Below are positions 8,827-17,602 of a stretch of DNA of 64,000 nt, in pieces. Position 1 is the first letter of the stretch; each line of letters begins with the position of its first letter. This DNA is from Ignavibacteriales bacterium (GTDB lineage Bacteria; Bacteroidota; Ignavibacteria; Ignavibacteriales; Melioribacteraceae), in assembly GCA_020635275.1 (NCBI GenBank), contig JACKAA010000001.1:682001-746000 (forward strand), given 5' to 3'. The notes beneath the pieces were generated by a model. It saw only the letters and a list, made by a program, of their open reading frames with translations. It was not told the DNA's origin and searched no databases. The position numbers and the translations under genes were made by a program.

Positions 8827-11034
8827 ATGTCGGAAGTATATGAACTTGACAAAATAGCACTAAGTGTAAAGTCCCGCAAGCTATTAAAAAAATTATTGAA
8901 AGAAAATGAAAAATTAGAAGAAATAATGGTAAATGCCCAAAATGAAACCGAAGCACTTGTTGGTGTAAAAAATTGGATTTATGAATTATTAGAGAAAAAT
9001 CCTAAAGCTAAAAAGTATTATGAAGAAGGTAATGAAAGCGGTGTTTCATTCAAAGCATTAAAATGGAGTGATTATGCTGCAATACGAATTCTAGATTATA
9101 TTAAAAATGCCGGAAGAGCTTTTATTGATCTTAATTTACATGGACAATTGGCATTGAGCAATCCAATAAAGCTTATTTGGCTAGCGGCTCACAAAGGTAC
9201 TGGCGGAGCAAAACCTTATTTTTTTGAAGATATGATTCATCTGTTTAGACAACTGCGCGGCGAGGATGAAAGACACATTCCGCATAAAGAAGAAATTTTT
9301 GAATGGATGGAAAGATATCCCTCCGGATTAGATCCAAGAATTGTAAAACTTCGCCAGGAAAATAAAGATAGAATAATCAATATTTTTATTGATAAAATTG
9401 ATGAAGGTGAAATAAATGATTCCAAATATAATTTTGAAGGCGAACAAACAAGAGATGAAAAATATAATAAAATGCTTGAGTGGTGGAATGAAAGTGCATT
9501 TCATTTAAGATTTGCAGTTCGCTCGCCGGATTTACTGAATGAACTTCTTGGTCATTCGCTTGATCCGGACACAATGAATATTTTATATGATGCTGAAAAA
9601 GTCGGCATACCTTTTTTTATAAATCCATATTACCTTTCACTTCTTCATGTTAGAGTTCCTTATTATGCAATTGGTGCCGATTTAGCAATTCGCGATTATA
9701 TAATTTACTCACGGCAATTAATTGAAGAGTTTGGTCACATAAGTGCATGGGAAAAAGAAGATATTGTTGAACCAGGTAAACCAAATGCTGCAGGATGGTT
9801 ATTGCCTTCACACCATAATATTCATAGAAGATATCCGGAAGTCGCAATTTTAATTCCCGACACAATGGGAAGGGCTTGCGGAGGTTTGTGTTCATCATGC
9901 CAAAGAATGTTCGACTTTCAAGATGGAAGATTAAATTTTAATTTAAGAAAATTAATGCCGGATGAAACTTGGGATCAGCGTTTGGAAAAATTAATGGATT
10001 ATTTTGCAAATGATTCGCAGCTTAAAGATATTTTAATTACCGGTGGAGATGCATTAATGAGTGCAGATCAAAGTTTGGAAAAAATTCTGAATGAAATTTA
10101 TAAAATGGCTATCAAGAAAAATGAAGCAAACAAAGAAAAACCAAATGGTGAAAAATATGCCGAAATTATAAGAGTCAGACTAGGAACACGTTTACCAATA
10201 TATTTGCCTCAACGAATAACTGATAGTTTGTTAAAGATTTTAAAAGATTTTAAAAACAAAGCATTAAAAATTGGAATTGAACAATTTGTTATTCAAACAC
10301 ATTTTGAATCACCAATGGAAATTACTCCGGAAGCAAAACAAGCTGTACATAAATTAATATCTGCAGGGTGGCTTGTAACTAATCAGCATGTATTTACTGC
10401 ATCTGCATCAAGAAGAGGACACAATCCAAAACTAAGAAAAGTTTTAAATGATATTGGAGTTCTCCCCTATTACACATTTACAGTAAAAGGTTATATGGAA
10501 AACAATCACATGTTTGCGCCAAACTCCAGAGCAGTACAAGAAAGCATAGAAGAAAAAACACTTGGAAATATTAATGATACAAATTCAGACAAGATTAAAA
10601 ATTTTCCGAGTAATGCTGAAAATATGTTAGAGAATATCGAATCAATTAGAGATAGTAGTAATATTCCATTTTTAGCAACAGACAGAAATGTTCTTAATCT
10701 TCCAGGTGTTGGAAAAAGTCTTAGTTTTAGAGTTATTGGAATTACGAGATACGGCAGAAGAATTTTAGAATTTGAACACGATGCTACAAGATTTCATAGC
10801 CCAATAATTAATCAAATGAAAAATGTTGTTATTATTGAATCAAAATCAATCAGCGAGTATTTGAGGCAACTTGATGATATGGGAGAAGATCTAACAGAAT
10901 ATGGCGGAATTTATGGTTATTCAATAGGCGAAACTGAAAAAAGAATGTCAATTTATGAATATCCGGAATATGATTATAAAATCACTGAAGAAATAACAAA
11001 TATTGAAATACCGGAAAGTTCAGCAGCAGCTTAA
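8827..11034 (+). CDS. Long-form KamA-family radical SAM protein (lysine 2,3-aminomutase-like)
   Basis: The frame is open from 8743, but the ATG at 8827 has a strong GAGGAG site 6 bases upstream, giving 735 residues. The radical SAM cluster motif is CGGLCSSC (Cys351, Cys355, Cys358), followed by ITGGDALMS near 404-412. A GVGKS motif supplies a lysine (Lys630) at the place where lysine 2,3-aminomutase has its PLP lysine in a Gly-rich loop. Classical enzymes are about 350-420 residues. This one has an extra N-terminal region of about 300 residues and a C-terminal tail. It probably catalyses a PLP/SAM-dependent aminomutation, but the substrate (lysine, glutamate or another) is uncertain. Confidence 0.82.
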   Translation: MSEVYELDKIALSVKSRKLLKKLLKENEKLEEIMVNAQNETEALVGVKNWIYELLEKNPKAKKYYEEGNESGVSFKALKWSDYAAIRILDYIKNAGRAFIDLNLHGQLALSNPIKLIWLAAHKGTGGAKPYFFEDMIHLFRQLRGEDERHIPHKEEIFEWMERYPSGLDPRIVKLRQENKDRIINIFIDKIDEGEINDSKYNFEGEQTRDEKYNKMLEWWNESAFHLRFAVRSPDLLNELLGHSLDPDTMNILYDAEKVGIPFFINPYYLSLLHVRVPYYAIGADLAIRDYIIYSRQLIEEFGHISAWEKEDIVEPGKPNAAGWLLPSHHNIHRRYPEVAILIPDTMGRACGGLCSSCQRMFDFQDGRLNFNLRKLMPDETWDQRLEKLMDYFANDSQLKDILITGGDALMSADQSLEKILNEIYKMAIKKNEANKEKPNGEKYAEIIRVRLGTRLPIYLPQRITDSLLKILKDFKNKALKIGIEQFVIQTHFESPMEITPEAKQAVHKLISAGWLVTNQHVFTASASRRGHNPKLRKVLNDIGVLPYYTFTVKGYMENNHMFAPNSRAVQESIEEKTLGNINDTNSDKIKNFPSNAENMLENIESIRDSSNIPFLATDRNVLNLPGVGKSLSFRVIGITRYGRRILEFEHDATRFHSPIINQMKNVVIIESKSISEYLRQLDDMGEDLTEYGGIYGYSIGETEKRMSIYEYPEYDYKITEEITNIEIPESSAAA

Positions 11035-11043
11035 TATTGATAA

Positions 11044-12012
11044 TTATTTGATCTCAAAAAAATCTTCAAAAAGTCTGTAAAATTTTTCAGGTTCTTCTAA
11101 ATATGGATTGTGACCGCTTTCTTCGAACATTACAAATTTTGCTTGAGGCATAAAATCTTTATATTGTATTGCATATTCTGGGGTAGAAACTCCATCATAT
11201 CTTCCGGCAATAATTAATGTTGGGGATTTAATATTTTTCAACTCTCTTCTAAAATCAGTATCAATCATACTTCCACCAACAAAAAAATCTGCATCTCTTC
11301 CAACAATTGAATAGTAAACATCAACATTCATACCTCTAAATTTTTTAGAAGGTACTTTCTGTCTTAATTTAGTATTATGATAATAAACATACTTTATCGG
11401 AAAATCTTCATATACCTTATAAAACTCGGGATCGCTTGATACATAACCTAAAGATCTAAGTGAATCGACTTTTTGCCATAACTCCGGAAAATGTGTTTTT
11501 GCATAATGATTATAACTATTGCAATTAGCCTGCCACATTTCTCCGCTATGAAATCCATTTATCAAAACAAGTTTATTAACTCTTTCCGGATATTTAAGAA
11601 TATAAGCTTGAGCATGAACTGTTCCATAAGAATGACCGACTATTGAAAATTTGTTGATTTTTAATTCTTTTCTAACTTCTTCCAAAATTTCAACATCGTT
11701 CATTATTGAATATTCTGATTTGTCTTTTGCATCATCAGATAATCCTCTGCCTAAAAAATCAATAAATATTACTTTGTTAGTTTTATAATATTGACCAAAG
11801 TTACCTTGCATATAATCATGAGAATTCCCAGGTCCGCCGGCAAGAAAAACAATAGGATCTCCTTCACCTAAAACTTCAACATTAATTTTATATCCATTTA
11901 TGTTATAAAATTTTGGTTGGAATTTATTAAACAAAGAATCTTGATTTTGCCCAATAATTAAATTGGGTAAAAGTAAGAATAGAAATAAATTTAATGTTTT
12001 AAATAGCTTCAT
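11044..12012 (-). CDS. Exported alpha/beta hydrolase, prolyl iminopeptidase-like
   Basis: A 322-residue protein with a signal peptide ending near IGQ. The alpha/beta hydrolase fold shows LAGGPGNS, an oxyanion motif like the HGGPG of prolyl aminopeptidases, with its first His replaced by Ala. It also has the nucleophile elbow GHSYG (Ser128), GRYDG (catalytic Asp region) and ESGHNPYLEEP (catalytic His). The family cleaves N-terminal proline from peptides or hydrolyses esters and amides. Export suggests action in the periplasm. It lies 22 bases from the potassium-transport genes but is read last in that direction and may be independent. Confidence 0.82.
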   Translation of the reverse strand: MKLFKTLNLFLFLLLPNLIIGQNQDSLFNKFQPKFYNINGYKINVEVLGEGDPIVFLAGGPGNSHDYMQGNFGQYYKTNKVIFIDFLGRGLSDDAKDKSEYSIMNDVEILEEVRKELKINKFSIVGHSYGTVHAQAYILKYPERVNKLVLINGFHSGEMWQANCNSYNHYAKTHFPELWQKVDSLRSLGYVSSDPEFYKVYEDFPIKYVYYHNTKLRQKVPSKKFRGMNVDVYYSIVGRDADFFVGGSMIDTDFRRELKNIKSPTLIIAGRYDGVSTPEYAIQYKDFMPQAKFVMFEESGHNPYLEEPEKFYRLFEDFFEIK

Positions 12013-12034
12013 AATATTATTTTATTAAATTGAA

Positions 12035-12691
12035 CTATGTTACATCATCTTGTAGTTTACTAATATTTTCATTGCTTCCAATAATGTATAAAATATCACT
12101 ATCCTTAAAAACAAATTCTCCATCTGGTATTACAACTCTTTCGGGTATAATTTCTCTCACCATTGAAATCTGCACTTTATATCTTTTGCGCAAATCAATA
12201 TCCTTTAATTTTTTTCCTATCCAATCTCTGGTTGGGCTAATTTCAATTAAACTGAATCCTTCTGTTAATGGAATAAATTCTAAGAAATTTGGTGAAGCAA
12301 TTGTATTTGCCATTCTTAATCCCATGTCCCTTTCAGGAAATATAATTCGTGTTGCGCCAATTTTTTCTAATATTTTAGCATGATCTTCATTTATTGCTTT
12401 GGCAATAATTTCATTAATCTGCAATTCTTTCATGTAAAGTGTAATTAAAATACTCGTATCCATTTTGCTGCCAACAGAAATAATTACAGTATCAAAATCA
12501 GCAATACCTAATTGCATTAAGAATTTTTTATCTCTTGCATCACCAATTACAGCTTTTCTAACAAACGGCTTAACTTGATTTACCAAGTCTTCATTTATAT
12601 CAATTGCCATTAAATTAAAACCATGCTGATTAAGTGCTTCACATAAATAATAACCAAAACTGCTTAATCCAATTACTGCTATATTTTTCAT
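12035..12691 (-). CDS. ktrA: Potassium uptake regulatory subunit (KtrA/TrkA type)
   Basis: A 218-residue cytosolic RCK protein. It has an N-terminal Rossmann domain (about 1-125) with the acidic end of strand 2 (IDINED), and a C-terminal TrkA_C domain (about 135-218). The nucleotide loop reads GLSSFG, so the second Gly of the usual GxGxxG is Ser. The partner channel gene ends 3 bases upstream. RCK subunits gate the KtrB/TrkH channel in response to ATP/ADP or NAD(H). The single-RCK length fits KtrA rather than the double-length TrkA. Confidence 0.88.
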   Translation of the reverse strand: MKNIAVIGLSSFGYYLCEALNQHGFNLMAIDINEDLVNQVKPFVRKAVIGDARDKKFLMQLGIADFDTVIISVGSKMDTSILITLYMKELQINEIIAKAINEDHAKILEKIGATRIIFPERDMGLRMANTIASPNFLEFIPLTEGFSLIEISPTRDWIGKKLKDIDLRKRYKVQISMVREIIPERVVIPDGEFVFKDSDILYIIGSNENISKLQDDVT

Positions 12692-12694
12692 TTT

Positions 12695-14071
12695 TTAACC
12701 TACTAAAATATTTCCTTCAGAAAATTTTATATCTTTTTCATCTCTTGAGCCAATTGCAGTTGCAATTGTTAAAGGCCCTACTCTACCTGCAAGCATTAAT
12801 ATTGATATTATCAATTTACCAAATATTGAAAAATCTGGTGTTATACCGGTTGATAATCCAACGGTACAGAAAGCAGAAACCACTTCAAAAAATATTTCTA
12901 AAAATCTATCACCGTTAACACTGAACGGAATGTGCTCTAATTCAATAATTGTTAATAAAAAAGATGATACAACAATTATAGTTATAGCAAAAACTATAAT
13001 TACAACTGATTTTGAAATTACTCTAAAAGGTAGAGTACTAAAAGTAACATTAACGTTTTTTGAATTTTTTACTCTGGCTCTAATAAAAGCAACAATTACA
13101 GCAACTGTTGTTGTTTTAATACCGCCGCCTGTTGAAGCAGGAGATGCTCCAATAAACATTAAATTAATAATAAAAAAAAGTGACGGCATTGAAAGAGTAT
13201 AAAAATCTATTGTGTTAAATCCTGCTGTTCTGCTGCTAATTGATTGAAATAATGATGCAAGTATTTTTGTGCTTAAGTCCATATCTTTCATTGAAACATT
13301 GTACTCGAAGAAAAAGATAAATAATGCACCTATTGCTACTAAGAATACGGAAACCTTAATAACAACTTGTGAATGTAATGACATTCGCTTAAATGATATT
13401 TTCTTGCCATAAGAATTTTTAAATTCATATAAAACAATGAAACCAATACCGCCAAGAAATATTAATAGTGAAATCACTGAGTTTATATAAAGATCTGACC
13501 GATAAGCAACTAAACTGTCTTCAAAAATACTAAAGCCTGCATTACAAAAAGCAGATATAGAATGAAATATTCCTGCAAATAATGCTTCTGCAAATGGCAT
13601 ATCAAATGCAAATCTTATTGTTAATAAAATTGCTCCTATAGATTCTATTGTTAGGGTAAAAATAAATACGGATTTTAAAAGTGAAGCTAAATCTAATGTA
13701 TCAAAGAAAGAAAGAGTTTCCTGAATTATCTCTCTTCCGCTAATCCCAAATTTTCCTCTGAGAAAAAATAGGAACAAAACAGAGAAAGACATTACACCAA
13801 TTCCGCCAAGTTGAATTAATATTAGAATAATTATTTTACCGGCAAACGAAAAATAAGAACCAGTATCAACAACTGTTAAGCCTGTAACACAAGTAGCTGA
13901 TGTAGATGTAAATAGAGAATCTACAAATGTAATACTGCTGCCATTTAAGGAAAATGGCTGCATTAGTAATATTGCGCCTAATAATATTACGGTCAAGAAT
14001 GATAATAATAATAAACTTTGCGGACTAAATCTTTGTGATAGTTTATTATAAAGTTCAGCAAAAAATTTCAT
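12695..14071 (-). CDS. ktrB: Potassium uptake channel subunit (KtrB/TrkH family)
   Basis: A 458-residue integral membrane protein with about eight hydrophobic spans and four re-entrant filter loops. These are TSATCVTGL, CNAGFS, RTAGFN and CTVGLSTG, each with the conserved selectivity-filter glycine. It translocates K+ (sometimes Na+-coupled) across the inner membrane and needs the adjacent RCK subunit. It is tightly packed with ktrA downstream (3 bases) and a carboxymuconolactone-decarboxylase-like gene upstream (10 bases), so the three genes are probably one operon. Confidence 0.92.
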   Translation of the reverse strand: MKFFAELYNKLSQRFSPQSLLLLSFLTVILLGAILLMQPFSLNGSSITFVDSLFTSTSATCVTGLTVVDTGSYFSFAGKIIILILIQLGGIGVMSFSVLFLFFLRGKFGISGREIIQETLSFFDTLDLASLLKSVFIFTLTIESIGAILLTIRFAFDMPFAEALFAGIFHSISAFCNAGFSIFEDSLVAYRSDLYINSVISLLIFLGGIGFIVLYEFKNSYGKKISFKRMSLHSQVVIKVSVFLVAIGALFIFFFEYNVSMKDMDLSTKILASLFQSISSRTAGFNTIDFYTLSMPSLFFIINLMFIGASPASTGGGIKTTTVAVIVAFIRARVKNSKNVNVTFSTLPFRVISKSVVIIVFAITIIVVSSFLLTIIELEHIPFSVNGDRFLEIFFEVVSAFCTVGLSTGITPDFSIFGKLIISILMLAGRVGPLTIATAIGSRDEKDIKFSEGNILVG

Positions 14072-14081
14072 TATTTATTTT

Positions 14082-14393
14082 TTAATCCTCAATAATATCA
14101 TCAACCCAGCTTAAAGCGGCCATCATTTTAGGCAAACCGATTGTCGGCAAAGCAAGTAAAACAACTTGTCTTAATTCCTCTTTTGATACACCTTTTTCTA
14201 AAGCTTTCCTAGTATGAGAATGAACGGCCCCTTCCAATCCGGCGCCGGTTGATAAAGCTAATTTTATTAACGCTCTTGTTTTTTCATCTAATGGTCCGGC
14301 AGAATGAACTGCATTTCCCATGTTTTCATACGCTTCAATAACTTCAGGATAATCTTCTTTAAATTTCATATAACGTTTCGGAATCTTTGTCAT
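14082..14393 (-). CDS. Carboxymuconolactone decarboxylase-like protein without the CxxC pair
   Basis: A 103-residue all-helical AhpD/CMD-family protein (KTRALIKLALSTG, HSHTRKALEKG). In AhpD-type members a CxxC followed by His forms the redox centre. Here the site reads EGAVHSH with no cysteine anywhere in the chain, so peroxidase/disulfide chemistry of the AhpD kind is unlikely. A good AGAGGAGA ribosome site precedes the ATG. It heads a likely operon with ktrB and ktrA. The role is unknown. Confidence 0.8.
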   Translation of the reverse strand: MTKIPKRYMKFKEDYPEVIEAYENMGNAVHSAGPLDEKTRALIKLALSTGAGLEGAVHSHTRKALEKGVSKEELRQVVLLALPTIGLPKMMAALSWVDDIIED

Positions 14394-14440
14394 TATAATT
14401 TTCTCCTCTTAATGAAAATGCATTTACGTTTTCTATTATT

Positions 14441-16540
14441 TTAATTCAATCCTCTCTTAATTAATAACGGTTCAATTGAAGGATCATTTCCTCTGAATTT
14501 TCTATATAATTCCATTGAATCATCAGTGCCGCCGGAAGCTAAAATAAATTTTCTGTATTTTTCTGCTAACTCAGGATTATAAACATTTCCCGAACTTACA
14601 AACGCATTAAAAGCATCAGCATCTAAAACAGCAGCCCATATGTAGCTATAATAACCTGATGAATAATTATGAGAAATAATATGTCTGAAATATGTACTTC
14701 TATATCGTGGCAATATTTCAGGAATTAATCCTATTTTATTCATAGATACTTTTTCAAATTCATTTATATCAACATTGTTCGGTTCGGTAATTGTATGATA
14801 ATCCATATCTAAAAATGAAGCTGCTAAATATTCTACTGTTTCAAATCCTTGATTAAACAAACTTGCATTCTGAAGTTTCTTTACTAATTCTTCTGGTATA
14901 ACTTCGCCAGTTTCAAAATGCTTAGCATAGGTTTTTAGTACATCAGGGTGCAAAGCCCAATTCTCCATTACCTGAGAAGGAAATTCAACAAAATCTCTTG
15001 GCGTTTCGGTCGCAGAAATTGATTCATAAGTGCAATTAGATAGTAATCCGTGAATAGCATGACCAAATTCATGGAAAAGTGTATTTACTTCATCAATACT
15101 TAAAAGCGCAGGCTTATCTCCAACTGGCTTAGAAAAATTTCCGACATTATAAATTAACGGAGTTATCATTTTACCGTCTTTTTTAAATTGTCTTCTAAAT
15201 TCATCCATCCAAGCACCGCTTCTTTTACTTGCACGAGGGAAATAATCTGTATAAAGAATTCCAATGTGATCACCATTTGATTCCTTAACTTCAAAAACTT
15301 TTACATCGGGATGATATTTTGTAATATCATTTCTTTCTTCAAATTGAATTCCCCATAAACTTGTAGCCAATCCAAAAACACCGTCAATCACATTTTCTAC
15401 TTTAAAATAAGGTCTCAGTTCAGATTCATCTAAATCATATTTTGCTTTCTTTAATTTTTCAGCATAATACCACCAATCCCAAGGCTCTAGTTTGAAATTG
15501 TTTCCTTCTTCATCAATTAATTTCTGCATAGCTTCTCTTTCAGAGACAGCTCTTTTTAATGCCGGAGTCCAAAGTTTATTAAGAAGATTATAAACATTTT
15601 CCGGTTTTTTAGCCATTTGATCATCTAAAACATATTCTGCATGATTATTAAATCCCAAAATATTTGCACGCTTTAATCTAAGATTTATAACTTTGGCCAA
15701 AATTTCTTTGTTGTCTAATGAATCATTATGATCACCAACAGTAAAGTAGGCAGTATATAATTTTTCTCTTAAATCTCTTTTGGTTGAATATTGAAGAAAA
15801 GGTATCATACTTGGTTTATGAATTGTGAAAACCCATTTTCCCGTATAACCTTTTTCCTTTGCTGCATCGGAAGCACCAATTATTACATTTTCCGGTAATC
15901 CTTCAAGATCAGTTTCATTATCAATTATCAATTCAAAATTGTTAGTTTCTTTTAAACAATTTTCACCAAATTTTAATGAAAGAAGAGCAATTTCTTTATT
16001 TAATTCTCTAAATTCATTTTTTTGCTCAGCATTTAAATTTACACCACCGCGAATAAATGTATTGTAATATTTTTCCAATAGTTTATTTTGTTCAGTATTT
16101 AATCCAAGTGATTCCTTTTTATCATAAACAACTTTAACTTTTTTAAATAAGTCTTCATTTAGATTAATATCATCTTTATGTTTAGTGATTTTCGGAGAGA
16201 TTTCAACAGATATATTTTGAATTTCTTCATCACTCATTGCACCATCCATGGCATTGAATACCCGCTGTACTTTGTTTAACAATGATCCAGTTTGGTCAAG
16301 CGCAACAATTGTATTTTCAAAATTTGGTTCATCATTATTTTTTATTATTGCATCAATTTCCGACATTTGTTCTTTCATGCCAGCTTCAAAGGCAGGTAAA
16401 TAATGTTCAGTTTTTATTTTATCAAAAGGCGGGGTACCAAATGGAGTATTCCATTCAGTTAAAAAAGGATTGCTTTCCTCTTTTTGACATCCATTAAATA
16501 ATAGTACACTTGAAATTATTAACATCAAAATCCTCTTCAT
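14441..16540 (-). CDS. M3-family metallopeptidase (peptidyl-dipeptidase/oligopeptidase A-like) lipoprotein
   Basis: A 699-residue protein, the normal length for Dcp/PrlC-type enzymes plus a lipoprotein signal (FNGC, Cys18). The zinc site HEFGH is at 490-494, followed by the ESISATETPRDFVEFPSQ segment that supplies the third zinc ligand (Glu). It would degrade short peptides in the periplasm or at the membrane face, in a peptide-scavenging role. It lies downstream of cysK with an intervening palindrome. Whether it acts as a carboxy-dipeptidase or an endopeptidase cannot be told from the sequence. Confidence 0.9.
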   Translation of the reverse strand: MKRILMLIISSVLLFNGCQKEESNPFLTEWNTPFGTPPFDKIKTEHYLPAFEAGMKEQMSEIDAIIKNNDEPNFENTIVALDQTGSLLNKVQRVFNAMDGAMSDEEIQNISVEISPKITKHKDDINLNEDLFKKVKVVYDKKESLGLNTEQNKLLEKYYNTFIRGGVNLNAEQKNEFRELNKEIALLSLKFGENCLKETNNFELIIDNETDLEGLPENVIIGASDAAKEKGYTGKWVFTIHKPSMIPFLQYSTKRDLREKLYTAYFTVGDHNDSLDNKEILAKVINLRLKRANILGFNNHAEYVLDDQMAKKPENVYNLLNKLWTPALKRAVSEREAMQKLIDEEGNNFKLEPWDWWYYAEKLKKAKYDLDESELRPYFKVENVIDGVFGLATSLWGIQFEERNDITKYHPDVKVFEVKESNGDHIGILYTDYFPRASKRSGAWMDEFRRQFKKDGKMITPLIYNVGNFSKPVGDKPALLSIDEVNTLFHEFGHAIHGLLSNCTYESISATETPRDFVEFPSQVMENWALHPDVLKTYAKHFETGEVIPEELVKKLQNASLFNQGFETVEYLAASFLDMDYHTITEPNNVDINEFEKVSMNKIGLIPEILPRYRSTYFRHIISHNYSSGYYSYIWAAVLDADAFNAFVSSGNVYNPELAEKYRKFILASGGTDDSMELYRKFRGNDPSIEPLLIKRGLN

Positions 16541-16636
16541 TAATTTTCTCCGTAATTATTATTAAGTAACCTTTAAATTAAGAAAAAAAATGAGAGATAT
16601 ATGCAGATATTTTTTGATCTTTTTGAGATAAAACTT

Positions 16637-16662
16637 TAGAGACGCAACACGTTACGTCTCTA
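16637..16662. repeat. 26-bp palindrome downstream of cysK
   Basis: TAGAGACG (16637-16644) is mirrored by CGTCTCTA (16655-16662), and the centre continues to pair except for one position. In the cysK direction it sits 8 bases after the stop codon and is followed only by a short T-rich stretch. It may act as a transcription terminator, or be a member of the GAGACG-type dispersed palindromes seen in many bacterial genomes. Only one copy was noticed here. Confidence 0.6.
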
Positions 16663-16669
16663 CACAATT

Positions 16670-17581
16670 TTAATATAGATCAGCTACGGACAAATATCTT
16701 TCACCAGTATCATAATTAAAACCTAATATTGTACTACCTTCAGGAATTTCTGATATTTTTTTATTTATTGCAGCAAGTGTTCCACCAGATGAAATTCCAC
16801 CAAATAAGCCTTCTTCCTTTGCTGCTTTTTGAGCAAATTCAAAAGCTTCTTCTTTTTCGATTTGAATGGTTCCGTCTAATAAATCAGTAAACAAATTTTT
16901 AGGAATAAATCCTGCTCCAATTCCCTGAATTGGATGAGGACCTGGATTTCCTCCGCTTATTACCGGAGAAAGAGCCGGTTCAACAGCAAACACTTTTAAA
17001 TTTGGAAATTTTTGTTTCAACACTTTTGCTGCTCCGGTAATATGTCCGCCAGTTCCAACACCAGTAATTAAATAATCAATTCCATCAGGAAAATCATTTA
17101 TAATTTCTTGTGCAGTTGTTTTTACGTGAATATCAATATTTGCCGGGTTTTCAAATTGCTGTGGCATCCAAGCATTAGGATTTTGTGATACAATTTCTTT
17201 TGCTTTTTCAATTGCTCCATTCATTCCTTTTTCTTTTGGAGTAAGTTCAAATTTTGCTCCATAAGCTGACATTATTTTTCTTCTTTCAACACTCATGGAT
17301 TCAGGCATGACTAAAACCATTTCATAGCCTTTAACTGCTGCAACCATTGCTAAACCAATTCCAGTATTGCCAGAAGTTGGTTCAACAATTATGCTTCCTT
17401 TTTTAAGCAATCCTTTTTCTTCTGCATCTTCAATCATTGAAAGTGCAATTCTATCTTTAATGCTTCCACCTGGATTAGCTCTTTCAAGTTTTATCCATAC
17501 ATTTGCTTTACTGCCGAATAACTTATTTATTCTTAAATGCGGTGTATTACCAATTGTTTGCAAAATATTTTCAACTTTCAT
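16670..17581 (-). CDS. cysK: Cysteine synthase (O-acetylserine sulfhydrylase)
   Basis: A 303-residue fold-type II PLP enzyme. The PLP lysine is Lys42 in GGSIKDR. The asparagine/substrate loop TSGNTG and the phosphate-binding GTGGH are present, with GISSGG near the C-terminus. It converts O-acetylserine and sulfide to cysteine. The serine acetyltransferase gene ends 21 bases upstream, so both cysteine steps are made from one transcript, which begins with the Cys-rich leader described at 18525-18611. Confidence 0.95.
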   Translation of the reverse strand: MKVENILQTIGNTPHLRINKLFGSKANVWIKLERANPGGSIKDRIALSMIEDAEEKGLLKKGSIIVEPTSGNTGIGLAMVAAVKGYEMVLVMPESMSVERRKIMSAYGAKFELTPKEKGMNGAIEKAKEIVSQNPNAWMPQQFENPANIDIHVKTTAQEIINDFPDGIDYLITGVGTGGHITGAAKVLKQKFPNLKVFAVEPALSPVISGGNPGPHPIQGIGAGFIPKNLFTDLLDGTIQIEKEEAFEFAQKAAKEEGLFGGISSGGTLAAINKKISEIPEGSTILGFNYDTGERYLSVADLY

Positions 17582-17602
17582 TTTACTTGCCTTTCTGATT
17601 TA

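Noticed and set aside
12030..13202. Plus-strand ORFs overlapping the potassium-transport genes
   Set aside because: They lie antisense within ktrA and ktrB, whose motifs are clear, and have no protein family features. They are shadow frames.
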